Below, in pieces: positions 1-9,572 of a stretch of DNA of 20,883 bases (positions are counted from its first letter, which is position 1; every line of letters begins with the position of its first letter). The notes beneath the pieces are model-generated. The model saw nothing but the letters and a program-made list of their open reading frames with translations. It ran no database searches and was not told where the DNA came from. Position numbers and translations under genes: made by a program. Source of the stretch: Bugula neritina (lineage: Eukaryota > Bryozoa > Gymnolaemata > Cheilostomatida > Bugulidae); NCBI GenBank assembly GCA_964035545.1, contig CAXIUT010000228.1, positions 1 through 20,883 on the forward strand, in the 5' to 3' direction.

Positions 1-104
1 CCAACCCCAACCCCAACCCCAACCCCAACCCCAACCCCAACCCCAACCCCAACCCCAACCCCAACCCCAACCCCAACCCCAACCCCAACCCCAACCCCAA
101 CCCC
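1..104. repeat. Left telomere, C4A2 repeats
   Basis: An uninterrupted run of CCCCAA units (about 17) that ends abruptly at CCCC before ATTATAGC. This is the C-rich strand of a T2G4 telomere as found in Tetrahymena, Glaucoma and other oligohymenophorean ciliates. Together with the G-rich run at the other end it shows that the window is a whole linear chromosome and not a fragment. No variant unit is seen here. Confidence 0.98.
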
Positions 105-137
105 ATTATAGCATATAATAAATATTATAGCATATAA
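105..137. repeat. 14-bp direct repeat next to the telomere
   Basis: ATTATAGCATATAA occurs at 105-118 and 124-137, offset by 19 bp, directly at the telomere junction. Its function is unknown. Confidence 0.8.
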
Positions 138-255
138 ATCGATGGCTCGTTAGATTATCAAAAGGAATACTATTAATATATAACAAAATGAGTTAGTTCA
201 TTCTTTGTTGAATGTGATTCGTGGTCGAGAGAACAGTTTGATCTTTTTTTTAGAA
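105..255. other. Left subtelomeric spacer
   Basis: A 151-bp AT-rich spacer between the telomere and the first gene. It begins with a 14-bp direct repeat, ATTATAGCATATAA, at 105-118 and again at 124-137. An ATG at 188 opens a frame of only seven codons before TGA, so I see no gene. It must contain the promoter of the gene starting at 256. Confidence 0.7.
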
Positions 256-1255
256 ATGGTTTCTCTTGAAACTTAAAAATACAATCCTACTCAGTATAAA
301 ACTTTTAAATAATAATTTATCACTAAACAAAAAAGTGCCACTCAAAATATCAAAACCATTATTTGGAAAATATCAAACTTTATCTCAACAAAGTATCTAT
401 TAGTATATGTAGTTTGATTAAATCATTTTGGAATAAGTTAAAAAATATCCTTAAAGTTGCCTTCTAGAGAATCAAAGTGATTTAAATAGTTGATATAGCT
501 GTTGAAAGGTTCTATTAACAAATATATAAAAATATAGATCTTTTTTATCAAACGAGTATGCCTATTAAAGAGCTTTTGTATATTTAGCAAATTTTACAGC
601 AAAGAGCTGTTGAAATAATATTAAGTGTAAAGAAGAGTAAAAGTAATAGTTTTAGTTGCAATAAAATAAGAAGTGAAACTATTCTTAAAAAGAAAAGTAA
701 TCAATAAAGAAATCATTCGGCTAATAAAATTAGATAAAAACAAATAACTGCTGTTGATGAATTAACTATTATCAAATAGTCAAATAGAAGTAAAAGAAAA
801 ATGAAAATAAAAAGTGGATAAGTAGATTACAAAAGGTATTATCAATTATACATAGATGTCAAACTTCATTAAATAGACTATAAGGCAAGTTAACTGATAT
901 TATGGAGAGTAAAATAGATTATCAGATTGATAGAAAGAAGACTCAGAGCTAGAATTAAAATATATTGTTTTAGTGTCTTTTTAATAGAAATATTAATAAC
1001 TTAAGAATAATTGGAAAATATCAATAGAATTGTAATTGCTTTATGGAGAAGATTAAAAAGTTGAAGGAAAAGTAAATTCGTCGAAATAAAGCTAAATTTA
1101 TGAAGAGATTGGTTGAAAGTGAGTGTAGATAGAACAGAGAGGTGAAGTAGAAGGAGACAAGTGGTAAGATATTGAGACAGAAAACTTAGAAGGGAAAGAA
1201 GGTTTTAATAAAGAAGTAGTAAATAAAAGCCAAGAAAATATCTACATCAAAATGA
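256..1255 (+). CDS. Lys/Glu-rich basic protein of unknown function, 319 aa
   Basis: I do not recognise this protein. The frame opens at ATG 256, runs to a first 20-nt intron (393-412), continues in another frame to a second 20-nt intron (836-855) and ends at TGA 1253-1255. Removing both introns gives 320 codons including the stop. The product is strongly basic: several KKK runs, a middle segment rich in Ser/Asn/Lys, and a C-terminal third (from about residue 230) of Lys/Glu-rich helix-forming sequence such as MEKIKKLKEKEIRRNKAKF. The N-terminal 130 residues contain amphipathic helical stretches with Ile/Leu/Phe. No signal peptide or membrane segment is clear. A nuclear or cytoskeletal role is only a guess. 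The start could lie further 5' if a further tiny exon exists, but no ATG with a suitable splice was found. Confidence 0.7.
393..412 (+). other. 20-nt intron 1 of the 256-1255 gene
   Basis: GTATCTATTAGTATATGTAG. Removal joins the frame from ATG 256 to the frame used from 414 onward and bypasses TGA 415-417. Confidence 0.75.
836..855 (+). other. 20-nt intron 2 of the 256-1255 gene
   Basis: GTATTATCAATTATACATAG. Removal shifts to the frame that ends at TGA 1253. If the intron were retained, the frame would end earlier, at TGA 1062-1064. Confidence 0.7.
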
Positions 1256-1306
1256 TAATTTTTAAACTAATATCTTGTTATAATATTTACAATTGAATTC
1301 TGAAAG

Positions 1307-4300
1307 ATGAACCACGTTTTATAGTTGAATTCTAGACGGTATATAGTACGGCAGCAGCATCAAAAAATGATGCTTTTGACATTTCCTTCCTTGAAGTTAC
1401 TTCATAAACTATATCTCAATACTACCTTTTCTTGTATTAATAAACAAACTAAAGAGATTATGTCTATCTATCAAAATTAAATTACTATTATTAAAGCAGT
1501 AGTAAGTCCTTTGCAATTGGCTATTACTCAACAAACTTTTATTGATTGGCAAGCTAGTGGAGGAATACTCATGGAACATGATATCGTCCTCTATAGTCTT
1601 CATGGCATTGTTTTTTATAACAGAGCAAGCGATATTGAAAAGGCTTGGCAAGTGGAGGTGATTCAGGATATATAGGAAGTGAAAAGTAGTCCTGGAGATG
1701 AAGTTATTGCTATGAAAGTAAAATAACCCAATAATTCATTGTTTATTTGGAGGATAGCTTAGCCTTCAGTCAAACCACATCAATAGATAATCTTAACACA
1801 GCCGATAGTTCAATGGTAGTTCATTTATAATAATCTTTTAGCTATACTAACAGCATCATAGCTTCGTATATACATTTTAGGTTCTCAGCAGCAATTTAAC
1901 TTATATCATTTTTATTTGATAAATGCTCGTTCTTTTTGCTGGATAGATTATCCTCTGGTCGATAGGGAGCAAAGACTATCAGTGAATAACGTTATTTTGA
2001 TGTAGAGAAGAGCTATAGCTAATATAGTGGAGTTATACTAGTTGTAGAAGCGAGTATTGGAATCTTAGTGTTCTGTGATAGGGTCTATTTTATTAAGGTA
2101 CAAATCTGTGAATATGAAAAGAGTTATTGGTTGTTGGAGGGAAGAGGATCGGATTGGACTGGTATGTTAGACTAAGAATAGAGAGTTATTTACTTTTGAA
2201 ATGAACAGGAAGATGAAAATATACCGAGTGAAGGCCAATTAGTAGTGTTTGGGTGCTAATGTCAATGAAGTATATGTGAATGGTAATTTGTTGCTGGTTA
2301 AAGATAGAACTCGTTGGAAATATTATAAGATAAAAGCTGAGAAGACATATTAGTTGTTGGAGTAGCTGGATTGTTAAAAAGCTTTTATTGGTTCTTAAAA
2401 TAAGATATACTACTTGTATTAACAAGCTGTTTATATAAAAGAGGTGGGAGGGATGCGTGGTGATCCAATTGCATTCAAATATCCTGGTGTTTAGAAAATA
2501 CACTACTTGAATTCAACTAAATAGGCATGTTATATCATTGCTGGTATAAGATTTTTCAAAATAACAGATACTGCTGTAACATCAGTAGGTTTTGCTATCA
2601 AAAATGAGAAAGCTGAGTTAGTCTATATTGATCGATTGACTCAGACTTTAACTTATCGGATGGGATCTCAGAAGATGTTGTTAAAGTACCAGATCGGTGC
2701 AAAGGTGACAGTTGTTATGAGCAAGTCGAGTAGCAAAGATTTGGTGGCAGTGAAGGGCGGGAGATGGATATAGCAAGATGAGCAAGAATTTACATTAGGA
2801 ATGGGAGATAAAGTCCTAGCTACTTTTTATTTATCAAAGTTGTTAAAGATACTTGACAATGAAAACAAGTTATTCCAATATTCAATTCACAGTATAAGCG
2901 GAGACGGTCTTATTTTGGTTCTAAAGAACTATGTATTTTTTTTACAAGTGGTATAGGACGAGAGAGGATGTGAGATAGTATTGATAAAGAGAAGTAATAC
3001 AGTTTTATATCATCGTTTTAATCCTCATGCTCATGTAGTTAAATTAGTGGATTCATCGAATCTATCATTTTGGATTGGAAATAGAGTTATACAATTGGGT
3101 GGTAGAATCAATCCTCATGCTATTATCGATCCATACTTGCCTCCTTAAACCTTAATGGCTAAACAGCTAGAATTGAAAAGAGTTTTTCCACCACATCATC
3201 CGAGAATATTAGAATTGTTGATTTAAACTAATAATTTGACTTTGGTTTTGGAGTTGATAAAAGTTGTTAGAAAATGGTTTTTAAAGAAATAACATACTCT
3301 AGCTTAGCTACATAAAGATATTGGAATAGATTTTGTTTCTGATATTTTATGGAGTAATAGAGAAGAAGATCTAAGTCGATGGCCTTAGCAAAAAACTATC
3401 TAATAGTCATAATTGATGAAAACATTTGCAACTGAGATGATGGATAATTTTTAATAGATAAATTTGAAATAAAGAGGTCCATTCAGATTTGAAAGTATTC
3501 TTCAATCTCTTGCTTATTTTTTATCTAATTCTAGAAGTGTAGATTATTTTTCACAATCGACTCTTATTTTGGCCAAGAGTTCAATTATGAAAGGAAAAGC
3601 TTTGAATAGCATGCATATTGCTCAACTAATGCACTCTTTAAATAAATAAGAAGCAGCTCTTTAGTTAAAGCCTGAGAAAGTGACTTGGGAATGGATGAAG
3701 GAATATTCTATTCCTTTTTGGATTGGAAATAAAGAAATGCTAAGAAAGTGGATTTAGTAATTTGCTGGAGCTGAGTATCGTAGAAGTAAGGAACCTTTTG
3801 ATTGTTTGTTTTGGTATTTGTTGGTTGGAAAAAGATCTTTGGTTACTACACTTTTTAAAAATCATAAAATAGATTCAAAATAACACGATTCAATAGCTAA
3901 CTTTTTGACTAGGGACTTTACATAGGCAAAAAACCGTTCAGCTGCTATAAAAAATGCCTATGTTTTGATCGATAAGAAGAGATATTTACATGCTCTAGCT
4001 TTTTTTATTTTAGGTGAATCGATTGATGACTGTATGCGTTTCTGTACAGACAGATTGAAAGATATGAATCTGACTTATACGTTTATATTGTTTTTTAAAG
4101 ATGCTGACATAAGTTATTTGTTATCTGTAATGTAAAAAGGAGATATATGGATGAGACATATAAGATATAAGATAGCTGGAGAGCATATTAGAAGTTATAA
4201 TTGTCTTTTTTAGGAAAATGACCAATTAAATTGGAGTTATCAGCCTCCGTTGACTGGTTTCCATCCTGCAGCTATTTAATTTGCACAAAAAATAAGAAAT

Positions 4301-6604
4301 TCTGTTCCTGTTAGAAGATAACTATAGGCTCAAAATCAAATAAATCAATCAAGTAATGACATTTTTGATGATTTTTTTGGATCATCTTCTACCACAGTCG
4401 AATAAACTAAAATATAAAAGATATAACTCAAAGGTGATATTGATGAGTTGAAACCTCAAGCTGTTGGGTATTTTTTGAAGGAAGGAGTGCCTGTAATGGC
4501 TTTGGCTATTTAGGATTCTAACTAGGAAGCAAAGTAGGCTTATTCTTTTTAATTATACAAGTTAGGAGGAGAAGTTTAGGCTTCCATGGAGTCAGTGGTG
4601 ATTGGACTTGAAGATAAGTTAGCTATTTTTAAATGTTATAAAGCAAATAAAAAAATTAATTAAATAGTGAGTTTTATCTAGAAATAAATATAGAAGTTTA
4701 AATATAATTTAGGACATGTTCATTTAGTGCAAATAATTGAGACTAAGAAACATATATTGGGCTAGATATTACATTTTGGTTATTTTGCATAAAAAATAGT
4801 AATACTGTAGCAATAAAGATAAGATGAGTAATAGAAACCTAGTTCTTACAGCAAAGTGATTTAACAGTTGATAGTGTTATCAAAAGTGAGTAAGATATTG
4901 GTTTGTTTGATTTTATAAGATTTTTAAGACCTTCTTCAATGCATATAGGATTTAAGATAGCCTAATTTAAAAGTTAATGTTGATTTATGGTAAAGATTTA
5001 GGACACTTTATGATGATGTGGTATAGCATAAGAAAGCAAAACAGCTAAAACAAATGGATTATTTTTAACATGCTTTTATTTCTACTTATAGAGCTATCAA
5101 AAAAGAATAAATATATAGAATGGAACTTTAAATAACTTCATAGTAAGCTGCTATTTTGATAATTAAGATATGTGTTTTGACATATTTATCAAGAATAAGA
5201 TTCCCTGTACAATAAGAGTTAGTATAATTGAAAAATACTAGCTTAGAATATTTAAATAACTGGATCACTAGCTATAAATATACAAATATTGTTGACTAAT
5301 ATAGAATTCTGTTGAGAGAAGGCACTCAATCTAAATTAAAACTATCTGTATTAAATCATGTTTTTGATAAATATTTTATTCAGGTCTTTGATATTATGAC
5401 CATTGTTCATTCCGGATTCTTTTAACAACATTTTATATCTGCTCAATAAGATAAAATACATGAATTGCAAGCGATTTAGGTGTTTAGAAATAAACAAGAT
5501 GGATTGAAAAGTTTTATTATTAATAAACATTAAGGAAAAGGTCTTTAATGTATAGCTTTATTCAAAAGATTGATTAAAAAGTTTTAATTATGTGAGAATC
5601 TGGTTAAAAGATAAAGAACTAGAGATAGCTATGGATTATTAGCTTAAGATAGTGGGTATAACAATGTATCTCAAATAGACCCTATAGTTTATTTAAAAGC
5701 TAAAAACCCGCCTCCAATTGATTAAGCTTTAAATTGGATCATAAATAAAAGAAAGTATCTTAGTGAGAAAGATTTTCCTAGAGTTAATGCTAATTTTTCT
5801 GAGAAAGGGTATATGAGACAAATAGAAGCACCATATTTGGATTATAATTAACTTAATTCGATAGAATGCCATCCTTTTCTTCCTTTTTATCTCATAGGCG
5901 GAAAAGGTTTGATATAAGTTGGTCACATGAACAATCTTAAAAATTTTGATAGAGTTAAGTGTCCAGGTATGAGCTAAATAGTCAAATTGCATTCTAGTGG
6001 TCAGAGAGTAGGAGCTATAGATTCTTCAGGAAATTTAGGTTTATATAATTTTGATCCATCATTTCATAATAACTGTGTCTATTCTTTAAAGAAAAATTCA
6101 ATAATAGACTTTTGCTATCTCAAACCAAGTGTTCTAGCAACTATATCTCAATCGTCATTGCAAGTTATTGACACTTTGATTCATCCTAAAAGACAAATGC
6201 AATTCAGACAGGCATTCAATAAAGATCCAGTTGAAGTGACAGCAACAAAAGACAATAAAATAATAGTACTAAGAAAGAACTAGGTTTTGATTTATGACAT
6301 TCGAATGTAGAGGTTATAAGGTTCAAAAGATTTAAAAGGAAAGGGAAAATCTATTTATTTATAGGATAAGGTACTATATGTGGGAATGTCAGATTCAAAG
6401 GTGAAAGCTTTCGATGTTTTCAATGAAAATAACAACTACGAAACAATTCGAGTGGGATCATCAGGTATAAATAAAATTAATATAGATGATAAAGATCGAT
6501 AAAGTATTGATCAGTTGATAGGCTATGACAATATAATAATGGCGATGAGTAACGAAGGTTCTATTTACTATTTACCTCAATTGGGCAAAGATGCGTTCAA
6601 GTGA
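1307..6604 (+). CDS. RAV1: DmX-like/Rabconnectin-3 alpha (Rav1) protein, 1765 aa, V-ATPase assembly factor
   Basis: One uninterrupted frame of 1766 codons ending at TGA 6602-6604, with no intron. The first ATG after the in-frame TGA at 1301 is at 1307; ATGs at 1367/1370 are alternatives. DmX/Rav1 proteins are the core of the RAVE complex, which reassembles V1 onto V0 of the vacuolar proton ATPase on endomembranes. The N-terminal half (about residues 40-650) looks like beta-propeller sequence. The Rav1 C-type helical block is clear from about 670: a segment at residues 813-835 with AEYRRSKEPFDCLFWYLL, and a segment near 870-912 with RSAAIKNAYVLIDKKRYLHA then FFILGESIDDC, both hallmarks of the family. 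A low-complexity acidic stretch (NDIFDDFFGSS) follows near 1018. The C-terminus (from about 1522, HPFLPFYLIGG, to 1765) is the conserved DmX WD40 propeller. It is longer than yeast Rav1 and shorter than animal DmX proteins. TAA/TAG codons at conserved positions read well as Glu (for example E817). Confidence 0.9.
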
Positions 6605-6684
6605 TAAGAATTCTTTATAAAGCTATTTATGTTAGTTAATATATAAAGTATGATATAAGCTATAGATTTAATTATCAAATAAAG

Positions 6685-7291
6685 ATGACAAACGTGAATC
6701 ACAAAATAAACCAAGTAAAAATCATTCTATGAAGTACGAAGATAAAGTTAACAGTCTTTATAAACAAATATAAGGACTTGAACAATAGGCCAAAAACTAT
6801 CTACAAAAATCAAAAGAATCGAAGGGATCTGCTCGATAAATGTATAAGCAAAAGTGTATGATGGCTCTCAAAAAAAAGAAACAAATCGAACAACAAGCTA
6901 AAAATTATAATTCTCATCAAAATATGCTTCAGCAGGCAGCTTTCAATATCTAAAATGCTCAAAACCAAAAATAAATGGTAAAGTTTTTGTTATTTAGTAT
7001 GCAGGCCTTCAAACAGCAGTTTAGGCTCAGAAATAGGCGATCAAAGGAGTTGATGTGGACAAAATGTATGATATCCAAGATGAGATGATTGATATGAAGA
7101 TGCAGAGTGATATGATGAACGAAATGATGAACAGGAACTATGACATGGATGTCGATGAGGACTAGTTCTAAGATGAGTTTATGGAGTTTCAGAAGGAAGT
7201 AGCTATTGAGAAGAAGAAAAATCCTAATATTGGGAATATCAAAAAGGAACAGGTTCCTTCACAGTCTATCGACGATATTCTTAAAATGTGA
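6685..7291 (+). CDS. VPS60: Vps60/CHMP5-type ESCRT-III protein, 188 aa
   Basis: A Snf7-family ESCRT-III subunit, which polymerises on endosomal membranes and recruits Vta1/Vps4 for multivesicular body sorting. Start ATG 6685; two 20-nt introns (6715-6734 and 6978-6997) restore one frame to TGA 7289. The order is typical: helix 1 (YEDKVNSLYKQIEGLEQEAK), the basic hairpin YKQKCMMALKKKKQIEQQ matching CHMP5 VKQKALRVLKQKRMYEQQ, then NMLQQAAFNIENAQ, then VDVDKMYDIQDEMIDM, and the acidic tail VDEDEFEDEFMEF. That tail matches the DEDDLEAEL motif of CHMP5 only if TAG 7163 and TAA 7169 are Glu. It is slightly shorter than animal CHMP5 because the usual basic N-terminal 15-20 residues are missing in this model. 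It follows RAV1 by 80 bp and is tail to tail with the DHHC gene, 9 bp away. Confidence 0.88.
6715..6734 (+). other. 20-nt intron 1 of VPS60
   Basis: GTAAAAATCATTCTATGAAG. It joins MTNVNHKINQ to YEDKVNSLYK and removes a TGA in the 5' exon frame. Confidence 0.75.
6978..6997 (+). other. 20-nt intron 2 of VPS60
   Basis: GTAAAGTTTTTGTTATTTAG, phase 0. Both flanking exons match the CHMP5 family, so the splice is well supported. Confidence 0.92.
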
Positions 7292-7300
7292 TAGATATCA
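7292..7300. other. 9-bp tail-to-tail spacer
   Basis: Only nine bases separate the TGA of VPS60 (7289-7291, +) from the TGA of the DHHC gene (7301-7303, -). The 3' untranslated regions must overlap the neighbouring coding sequence or be almost absent. Confidence 0.85.
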
Positions 7301-8278
7301 TCAACAACAGCTATAATATTTATTATCAAGCAAATTGCAACCTGATTCGATCTTTTGACTCTCTTAGAAAGTGGGAATAAAAGATTGCCAGCTTTGTATG
7401 GTTTAGTTTCCACTATTTCTGGTGGGCTAGGTCATAAAATTAATCCAATTCTGGATGATTCCTTTGGAGAAAGGATTGTATCCAGAAGGAAGATGCTTTA
7501 GATAGCTGATATTTCTTTTTCTCCAGTGTTCCCAAGTAGTAATTCCACTTGAAATGATTGCAGTATGATATATAAGAAGATATCCTGTGAAAAAGATAAA
7601 CCCAAGATCTAAGAGCATAAGAAGGAATATTGACCATGTAATGAGGTAATGAAGTTCTAGCTGAAGATAATCAAAATAGGAAGGTAATTGGTAAATAGAA
7701 ATGAAGGTAGAAATATTATTGATTGTCTGAAAGAAGAGAAAAAGATAAAAAGGTTTATGGTTATGACGACCTACACAGTTTCCTATCCAGAAACAGTGAT
7801 GATCAAACCTTTAAATGCACACTTGACATTTTCTACAATGTTTAGTTCGATAATCACAAGTTATTTTACATTTTTTGCAGTAATATTTATTAGGTTTTTT
7901 TGAACCTAATAGTCCATTCTAACTTTAATCATTTTATGGCTAAATTTCTTATTTCAGCTAAACTGATATAGTAATAGGAGTCGTATCTATTTTGTTGCAT
8001 TGAAGATAAACTTTAAGAGCTAAATAGTAAAAGAGAAATGATAATCCAATATTGCCAAAAGAACAAATCAAAGAGGTTTTACTAATCTATGAAGCAAAGT
8101 TTTATCCTTTTTCATAGTATTATTAAAGTATGCAGAGATAAGCGAAAAAGATTCCAACCATTGTAGTTGGTATAAAGCAAAAATAGAAACTTTTAGCTCC
8201 GTCATAAGCTTGTTGCTCGTGTAAAGTTAATATTTTTCGTAGTTGTTATGGTTGAGTTTAATGGTATTTATTTTCCAT
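7301..8278 (-). CDS. DHHC protein S-acyltransferase (palmitoyltransferase), 325 aa
   Basis: An integral membrane enzyme that transfers palmitate from its own autoacylated Cys to cysteines of client proteins. A single minus-strand frame without introns runs from ATG 8278 to TGA 7303-7301; an in-frame TGA lies shortly upstream of the ATG. The zinc-binding Cys-rich domain reads [18 protein letters not shown] then [18 protein letters not shown], with D159-C162 as the active tetrad (Cys codon 7793-7795). The Glu of IERFDHHC is encoded by TAA 7811-7813. Two hydrophobic helices precede the domain (about residues 30-52 and 69-90) and two follow it (about 180-200 and 215-250). The TTxE motif (GITTWEHWR) and a C-terminal NPF segment ([12 protein letters not shown]) are present. 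Oddity: Phe replaces the usual Pro after the DHHC. The SNARE gene upstream ends 9 bp before this start. Confidence 0.93.
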
Positions 8279-8287
8279 AATAACAAT

Positions 8288-8601
8288 TCAAAAGATAATT
8301 ATGAGTATTATAAGAACAATCATGAGGCAACAGAGTAGCCAGCAGGCACAAATTTGATTAATATCTAAATAGCTAAAATATTACCATGAGTTTATAGAAG
8401 TTATCCTATTTATTGATTGAGTTCTTTAAGTCTTCCAGTCGTTAAATCTACCTATTAGTCTAGTTGCCCTATCATCCTGTTTTGCCTATTAACTTCATTA
8501 TTAATATTTTGGCCTGTATGCTTCATTCTAGATGCAATTTAGTGTATTTATTCAATATGTTCGTCTTGGTCTTGTTGTAGTCGATGATGTCCGTATTGCA
8601 T
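8288..8601 (-). CDS. Bet1-like Qc-SNARE, tail-anchored, 97 aa
   Basis: A short membrane-fusion SNARE. ATG 8601; one 20-nt intron (8365-8384) and TGA 8290-8288 give 98 codons. A single SNARE motif spans about residues 15-70: EIASRMKHTGQNINNEVNRQ, then NRMIGQLDEEVDLTTGRL. The zero-layer residue is Gln40, as in Q-SNAREs, and the sequence around it resembles animal Bet1 (HEVKHQNKLLAEMDSQFDST). After splicing the C-terminus becomes a hydrophobic anchor (CACWLLCCLMIVLIILIIIF), whereas the unspliced frame gives no membrane segment, which strongly supports the intron. Bet1-type SNAREs work at the ER-Golgi step; a syntaxin-8-like late role is also possible. The LDEEVD acidic stretch uses TAA and TAG at 8452-8457. 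Confidence 0.85.
8365..8384 (-). other. 20-nt intron of the SNARE gene
   Basis: On the minus strand: GTAATATTTTAGCTATTTAG. Splicing switches to the frame encoding the hydrophobic C-terminal anchor. Confidence 0.92.
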
Positions 8602-8640
8602 TTAATATTTGATTATTTAGATTAGTAGTAAATGATTATC

Positions 8641-8676
8641 AGATAGTAAGTTATTATCAGATAGTAAGTTATTATC
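8641..8676. repeat. Two tandem copies of an 18-bp unit
   Basis: AGATAGTAAGTTATTATC is repeated twice without a gap and is preceded by a partial copy (ATTATC). It lies in the 73-bp gap between the stop of the minus-strand 279-aa gene and the SNARE start, so it may belong to the terminator of one or the promoter of the other. The second copy just enters the stop codon of the 279-aa gene. Confidence 0.85.
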
Positions 8677-9514
8677 AAATGAAGAAAGAACGGCTTATTT
8701 TTTGTTGTATTTGGGAGGCTTTTCTTTGGGCATGATTGACTTATCGAAGAAAACCTTTAAATCTTTCTTTTCTTGCTAATTTAAGAGTAGAATTATGATT
8801 TAAGTCATAAAAATGTTAGTAGTTGACATTTGATCGATATTTCATTGTATTTATATTTGTTTTTTCAAGATTAATGAATTTCTCTTATTGTTCTTAAAGA
8901 AGCTATTTTCTAATAAGCTATCTTTCTTATTTAAGATATCCTTTTCTCAATGTCTATTTTAAATTCAATGTTTTTTATAATTCTTATTGTTTCTTTGAAT
9001 AATTATTGATTGTTTTATTATTATTGTTAAATTGTTATTTGAATTATTCTTCATTTATTTCTTTAAGGTCAGAATAGCTATCTTATTTTTCATAACTTTT
9101 TATCACAGAATCTGGTCGATATTTTCTATGTTTTTTATTACTGAACTTTTTAGTCTTTATTTTAGGTGATTATTCACCCATATTTATTGCTTTATCGATT
9201 ACAGGAGATGATTAAGGTAAGTTATTTATCTTTCTGTATTATTTCATATCATCTTGAACCTTTTTTATCTAATTTTTGACATAGTTTGTTGAATAAGAAG
9301 TTGCTGAATAATTGCTTTAGAGACTTTAACTGCAAAAACTTTAATTTTAAGAATTATTTTATTTATTGAATGAATTATCAACAGCATTGTTTAATAATTA
9401 TTCGATAACTTTTTGTCTTGCTAGCTCTTCATATAGATTAGTATCTAAATAGGATATTTATTCTTTTTTATTTTTAATTTGTTCTTCTAATCCATAAAGT
9501 TCATAGTTTTACAT
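8675..9514 (-). CDS. Coiled-coil/low-complexity protein of unknown function, 279 aa
   Basis: I do not recognise this protein. One minus-strand frame runs from ATG 9514 to TGA 8677-8675. Residues 1-45 are heptad-like and acidic (MENYELYGLEEQIKNKKEEI and onward). A Ser/Asn-rich segment follows, then a basic segment KIKTKKFSNKKHRKYRP near 120-140, an Asn run, a second charged helix (LKEERELIRKELLEEQEKF) near 190-210, and a basic tail ending in IQQKISRSFFI. No membrane segment or catalytic motif is visible. It shares a 58-bp divergent promoter region with the kinase gene. Confidence 0.75.
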
Positions 9515-9572
9515 TGTTAATAAATAACAGACGATTTATCAATACCCTATCTTATATTAAAATTATTCACGA
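9515..9572. promoter_or_regulatory. 58-bp divergent promoter region
   Basis: Only 58 bp separate the start codons of the 279-aa gene (minus) and the kinase (plus). It must contain both 5' untranslated regions and both promoters. It is AT-rich, with no motif I can name. Confidence 0.6.

Noticed and set aside
188-211. Start codon at 188 for the first gene
   Set aside because: It meets TGA after seven codons, and no GT...AG segment of about 20 nt links it to the main frame.
836-1064. Alternative end of the first gene at TGA 1062-1064
   Set aside because: This is the frame obtained if the 20-nt intron 836-855 is retained. The spliced frame continues 190 bases further with consistent Lys/Glu-rich sequence, and 20-nt introns are the rule on this chromosome. 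Not fully excluded.
1307-6604. A run of decayed pseudogene fragments under the standard code
   Set aside because: In-frame TAA/TAG occur in every gene, frames stay intact for up to 1766 codons, and conserved domains run straight through these codons.
6729-7291. VPS60 start at ATG 6729 without a 5' intron
   Set aside because: That ATG lies inside the 20-nt segment 6715-6734, which matches the intron rule and joins to an upstream ATG at 6685. It remains possible if that segment is not spliced.
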